64,000 bases of DNA from JAHDFB01 sp965658745. Its GTDB lineage: Bacteria > Bacteroidota > Bacteroidia > Chitinophagales > Saprospiraceae. The position numbers and the translations under genes were made by a program. Every line of letters begins with the position of its first letter. The first letter of the stretch is position 1. The notes under the pieces are model-generated. The model worked only from the letters and a program-made list of their open reading frames with translations, did not search any database and was not told the DNA's origin. Shown piece after piece: positions 61,274 through 64,000 of this stretch. The DNA lies in assembly GCA_965658745.1 (NCBI GenBank), contig CBFHTK010000001.1, positions 124,001 through 188,000 on the forward strand. Direction: 5' to 3'.

Positions 61274-63868
61274 ATGCGTGAATCAGTTAAAAATAATAAT
61301 GCATTAAATTTGAGCAACGTCTATCTTGTTGCTATTTTTTCACTTCTTTTTTTCTTACAAAGCTGCGGTGATTCCTCATCAGACAAATATGAAATGCCTT
61401 TGCCAACAAATGGAGTAACGCATGTCAAACTTGATATGGAAGATGAAGAAAAAAGTAATTTAAAAAAGGCTTGGCTCAAAAAGCTCTTTCGCACTCCAGA
61501 AGGAATCGATGCTAAATACATTGAAGATCAAAATAGTTATGAACGATTCTTAGAACGAAACCATGCTATTTCAGGTCGCACACCTGAAGAGATCATTGCG
61601 GATGGCTTGATTACTGGAGAATGGATAGAGCGGGGAAGTAAAAACCAATCAGGATCTGTATTTGTCACCGAATACGATCAAGAAAGCAAATATCTGTATT
61701 TAGTTTCTGCTGGAGGTCAGTTATGGAAAGGCACTCTAGATGGTCTAGGATGGGAGATCGTCAATCAAAAAGCACGTTTTCATGACCATTTTCTAGACAT
61801 GGTAAAATTAGAAGATGGGTCTAATCGTCTATTAGCTGCGATATCAAATATGCCTCATTATAGCGACGATGGTGGTTTGACTTGGACTGCTTCGGAAGGA
61901 TTTATCCCTCTTGCCAACGCACGAATGAAAAACATATTTACAACGGATGATTCTCTTCAATACACATACTTCCTAGGCCAGGTAAATTCAAATCAAAATC
62001 TTGGATTGTACCAAACAAAAGACAAAGGAGTCACTTATCAAAAGATATTTACCTTTCTTACCAGTGATCGCAGAAATCTTTCACTCTCTATTACCAAGAA
62101 TACTCCAAGTGATACTTCTGAAATCTATGTTTTGGAACAGCTTTCTGCTTCAACAAGTAGATTACATAAAATGGATGCTAATCAAGAAAAACTAGAGCTA
62201 ATTGAACCGTTTAGCCCTGTTTCGTATAATCAAGGTGAAGGAAATTTGGTTACCGTAAAATCGGATTCAACTACTATCTTCTACGCTCTGAGTAGAGGGG
62301 ATGCTGCTAAATTACACGTATCAACAGATCAAGGTGAAACTTGGATTGAAAAGTCAACATTACCTACAAGCCCTTGGGGTGTTGGCCTTTTTGTCAGCGC
62401 AGAAAATCCAGATTATCTGATGTATGGGGATATCGAATGCTATCGATCATTTGACGGCGGAGGAACGTGGGAAATGATAAACGGCTGGGGTGAGTACTAC
62501 GGTGATGTCATAAATAAATTGCACGCCGATATGATGTACTTCAGTGACTACAAAGATGTTGACACTGATCAATACTTTATGCTAATCAGTAATCATGGTG
62601 GAATCTCTATTATGGAAACCTACGATCAAGAGCCCAAAAACATCGCACTTACAGGCCTAAATGTTTCACAATACTACAGTGTAAGGACTCATCCGAGCGA
62701 TGAAAAGTACATCTATGCTGGTTCGCAGGATCAAGGTTTCCAGCGAGGGCAAGACAAAAAAGGAGAGATACTTGATCTCGGTCAAGCGATTTCTGGAGAC
62801 TATGGACATATTGTTTTCACAACGGACGACAAGCTATGGACAGTATATCCTGGTGGCTGGGTAAGCTTTTGGCCAAACCCCACCAATCAAGGAATAGCGA
62901 TGAGCTACGATCTAGAGAGCACACATGAATCAGTCTGGATTCCACCTTTAGCAAACATCCCAAATTCTCCAATAGATGAAATCTATATGGCGGGAGGTAA
63001 TATAAATGGAGGCCCTGGTTCTTATTTAATAAAACTAAACGCCCTTGATCAAATTTATACAAGCCAGATTGATTTTGATTTTAGAAGCGCAAGTAACGGA
63101 ACCGTCTCTGCAATAAGCATTGCAGACGAGTACGAAGAGAAGATGTATGTGGCAACTGACAATGGTAGGTTTTTCTACTCTAAAGACTTCGGGGAAACTT
63201 GGACAAAAAGTGCCAACGTGAACGGTGGTCATTACTTATATGGTTCTGTAATCATCCCTTCAAAATTGAATGAAGAAAAGATTTATACGGCAGGAAATGG
63301 TTACAACGGTGTTCCCGTGATGAGATCAATTGATGGAGGAGAATCTTTTGAACCATTTGGTAACGGACTTCCGAACACAACTGTACTCGGAATGGTTATG
63401 AATTCGGACGAAAGTCTACTTTTTGCAGCTACAACATCAGGACCATATGTTTGTGTTGTCGGGAATAAAGAATGGCACTCGATGATGGGTGAGGCAGCAC
63501 CAGATGTAACATTTTGGTCTGTTGAACTAGTCAATAATGATAATACAGTGCGTTTTGGAACGTACGGAAGAGGAATTTGGGACTTCGAGATTTCTGAATT
63601 TGTTGGTTTGGAAGAAACAAATTTCAGTCAAAAGGATTCGAAATTATTGGTATATCCTAATCCAGTAACAGAATACTTAACTATAGAATGGAATGAGCGA
63701 TCGATCCAAGACGCTTCGATTTTTGAATCAAATGGGCGATTTGTTAAGTCTTTGGACGTTCAGTCCCCTACTCAATCATATTCTTTGAGCGATTTGACCA
63801 CCGGAACGTACTTCTTAAGATACAATCAAAACGGGGTAATTGGCTCTAAAACGATCATTAAACTTTAA
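61274..63868 (+). CDS. Asp-box repeat lipoprotein with T9SS sorting domain
   Basis: An 864-residue protein. The N-terminal segment VAIFSLLFFLQSCGDSSSD has a lipobox with lipidated Cys, while the C-terminus is a typical T9SS domain (LLVYPNPVTEYLTIE to GSKTIIKL). Between lie several sialidase/VPS10-like Asp boxes: SDDGGLTW, STDQGETW, SFDGGGTW, SKDFGETW and SIDGGESF, as in six- to eight-blade propellers. No sialidase catalytic Arg triad is evident. I use ATG 61274, which opens the signal; an earlier in-frame start at 61235 adds unrelated residues. Carrying a lipobox and a T9SS domain together is uncommon. Confidence 0.85.
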   Translation: MRESVKNNNALNLSNVYLVAIFSLLFFLQSCGDSSSDKYEMPLPTNGVTHVKLDMEDEEKSNLKKAWLKKLFRTPEGIDAKYIEDQNSYERFLERNHAISGRTPEEIIADGLITGEWIERGSKNQSGSVFVTEYDQESKYLYLVSAGGQLWKGTLDGLGWEIVNQKARFHDHFLDMVKLEDGSNRLLAAISNMPHYSDDGGLTWTASEGFIPLANARMKNIFTTDDSLQYTYFLGQVNSNQNLGLYQTKDKGVTYQKIFTFLTSDRRNLSLSITKNTPSDTSEIYVLEQLSASTSRLHKMDANQEKLELIEPFSPVSYNQGEGNLVTVKSDSTTIFYALSRGDAAKLHVSTDQGETWIEKSTLPTSPWGVGLFVSAENPDYLMYGDIECYRSFDGGGTWEMINGWGEYYGDVINKLHADMMYFSDYKDVDTDQYFMLISNHGGISIMETYDQEPKNIALTGLNVSQYYSVRTHPSDEKYIYAGSQDQGFQRGQDKKGEILDLGQAISGDYGHIVFTTDDKLWTVYPGGWVSFWPNPTNQGIAMSYDLESTHESVWIPPLANIPNSPIDEIYMAGGNINGGPGSYLIKLNALDQIYTSQIDFDFRSASNGTVSAISIADEYEEKMYVATDNGRFFYSKDFGETWTKSANVNGGHYLYGSVIIPSKLNEEKIYTAGNGYNGVPVMRSIDGGESFEPFGNGLPNTTVLGMVMNSDESLLFAATTSGPYVCVVGNKEWHSMMGEAAPDVTFWSVELVNNDNTVRFGTYGRGIWDFEISEFVGLEETNFSQKDSKLLVYPNPVTEYLTIEWNERSIQDASIFESNGRFVKSLDVQSPTQSYSLSDLTTGTYFLRYNQNGVIGSKTIIKL

Positions 63869-63905
63869 CAATACTTTTTATAACAAGATTAAATAAAATA
63901 TCAGA

Positions 63906-64000
63906 ATGGCAATAGAAACTTTAGGAATCGGATCACGAGTAAAACACGCTGCCTTTGGTGACGGCGTTATTTTTGCAGTAGATGTCGCAGCCTATAGAGT
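63906..64000 (+). CDS. Start of a KOW/UvrD-tail-like gene (incomplete)
   Basis: The first 31 codons, ATG at 63906, read MAIETLGIGSRVKHAAFGDG and on to AYRV before the window ends. This matches a common Bacteroidota opening with a small beta-barrel resembling the Tudor-like tail of UvrD helicases (SRVKHxxFGxGxI). The rest lies outside the window. Confidence 0.6.
   Translation, partial: MAIETLGIGSRVKHAAFGDGVIFAVDVAAYR

Overview
The window is chromosomal DNA from a member of the phylum Bacteroidota, most likely a marine or environmental gliding-type lineage of the Saprospiria/Chitinophagia/Cytophagia kind. The class is my inference; the phylum is well supported. Supporting signs: four secreted proteins with a type IX secretion (T9SS) C-terminal sorting domain, a PorP/SprF-family T9SS protein, a SusC-like TonB-dependent receptor, the rpmB-rpmG-DUF4295-ftsY block, parA-parB-DUF5683, and many start codons preceded by the Bacteroidota -7 promoter box TAnnTTTG rather than a Shine-Dalgarno sequence. 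Base composition is AT-rich and even. I see no prophage, CRISPR array, rRNA operon or complete insertion sequence.

Layout. 1-9.7 kb: the end of ribB(A), a PorP/SprF protein, an NlpC/P60 peptidase, an AI-2E-family permease, rmuC, hscA, a queuosine-precursor transporter and a CtlX-type hydrolase. 10-16.5 kb: a TonB-dependent receptor and a large secreted protein joining two lamin-tail domains, a cupredoxin and two OB-like repeats. 16.6-21.7 kb: acyl carrier protein, FMN reductase, a solute-binding lipoprotein, lipB, a thioesterase, a PEBP protein and ndk. 22.1-22.9 kb is a scar: a truncated secreted-protein gene next to a decayed IS3 orfA. 23-26.8 kb (minus): VWA protein, MoxR-like ATPase, LOG protein and flavin reductase in one tight operon. 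27-33 kb: signal peptidase I, two envelope proteins, a BtuF-like protein and a secreted subtilase. 33-35.3 kb: tRNA-Arg, L28, L33, DUF4295 and ftsY. 35.4-39.6 kb (minus): dgt, a VOC protein and a secreted FG-GAP protein. 39.6-44.1 kb: an NhaC antiporter and parA-parB-DUF5683. 44.1-45.6 kb: a secreted-protein gene broken by a nonsense codon, divergent from a membrane-anchored winged-helix regulator, with a helically phased repeat array between them. 45.7-50.4 kb: ABC-F ATPase, metallo-hydrolase, SpoU methyltransferase, and a methyltransferase-TPR fusion. 50.4-53.4 kb: pyrC divergent from purKE. 53.4-58.3 kb: envelope and coiled-coil proteins of unknown role. 58.4-64 kb: accC, a dicarboxylate symporter, an Asp-box lipoprotein with a T9SS domain, and the start of another gene.

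Most of the window is housekeeping. The parts most worth a second look are the regulator at 44.7 kb with its phased upstream array and broken divergent partner, the asymmetric ABC-F protein at 45.7 kb, the lamin-tail/cupredoxin fusion at 12.7 kb, the lipoprotein that also carries a T9SS domain at 61.3 kb, and the divergent LEA-like and coiled-coil pair at 56-58 kb. A 112-bp dispersed intergenic element occurs twice (4.4 and 20.6 kb).
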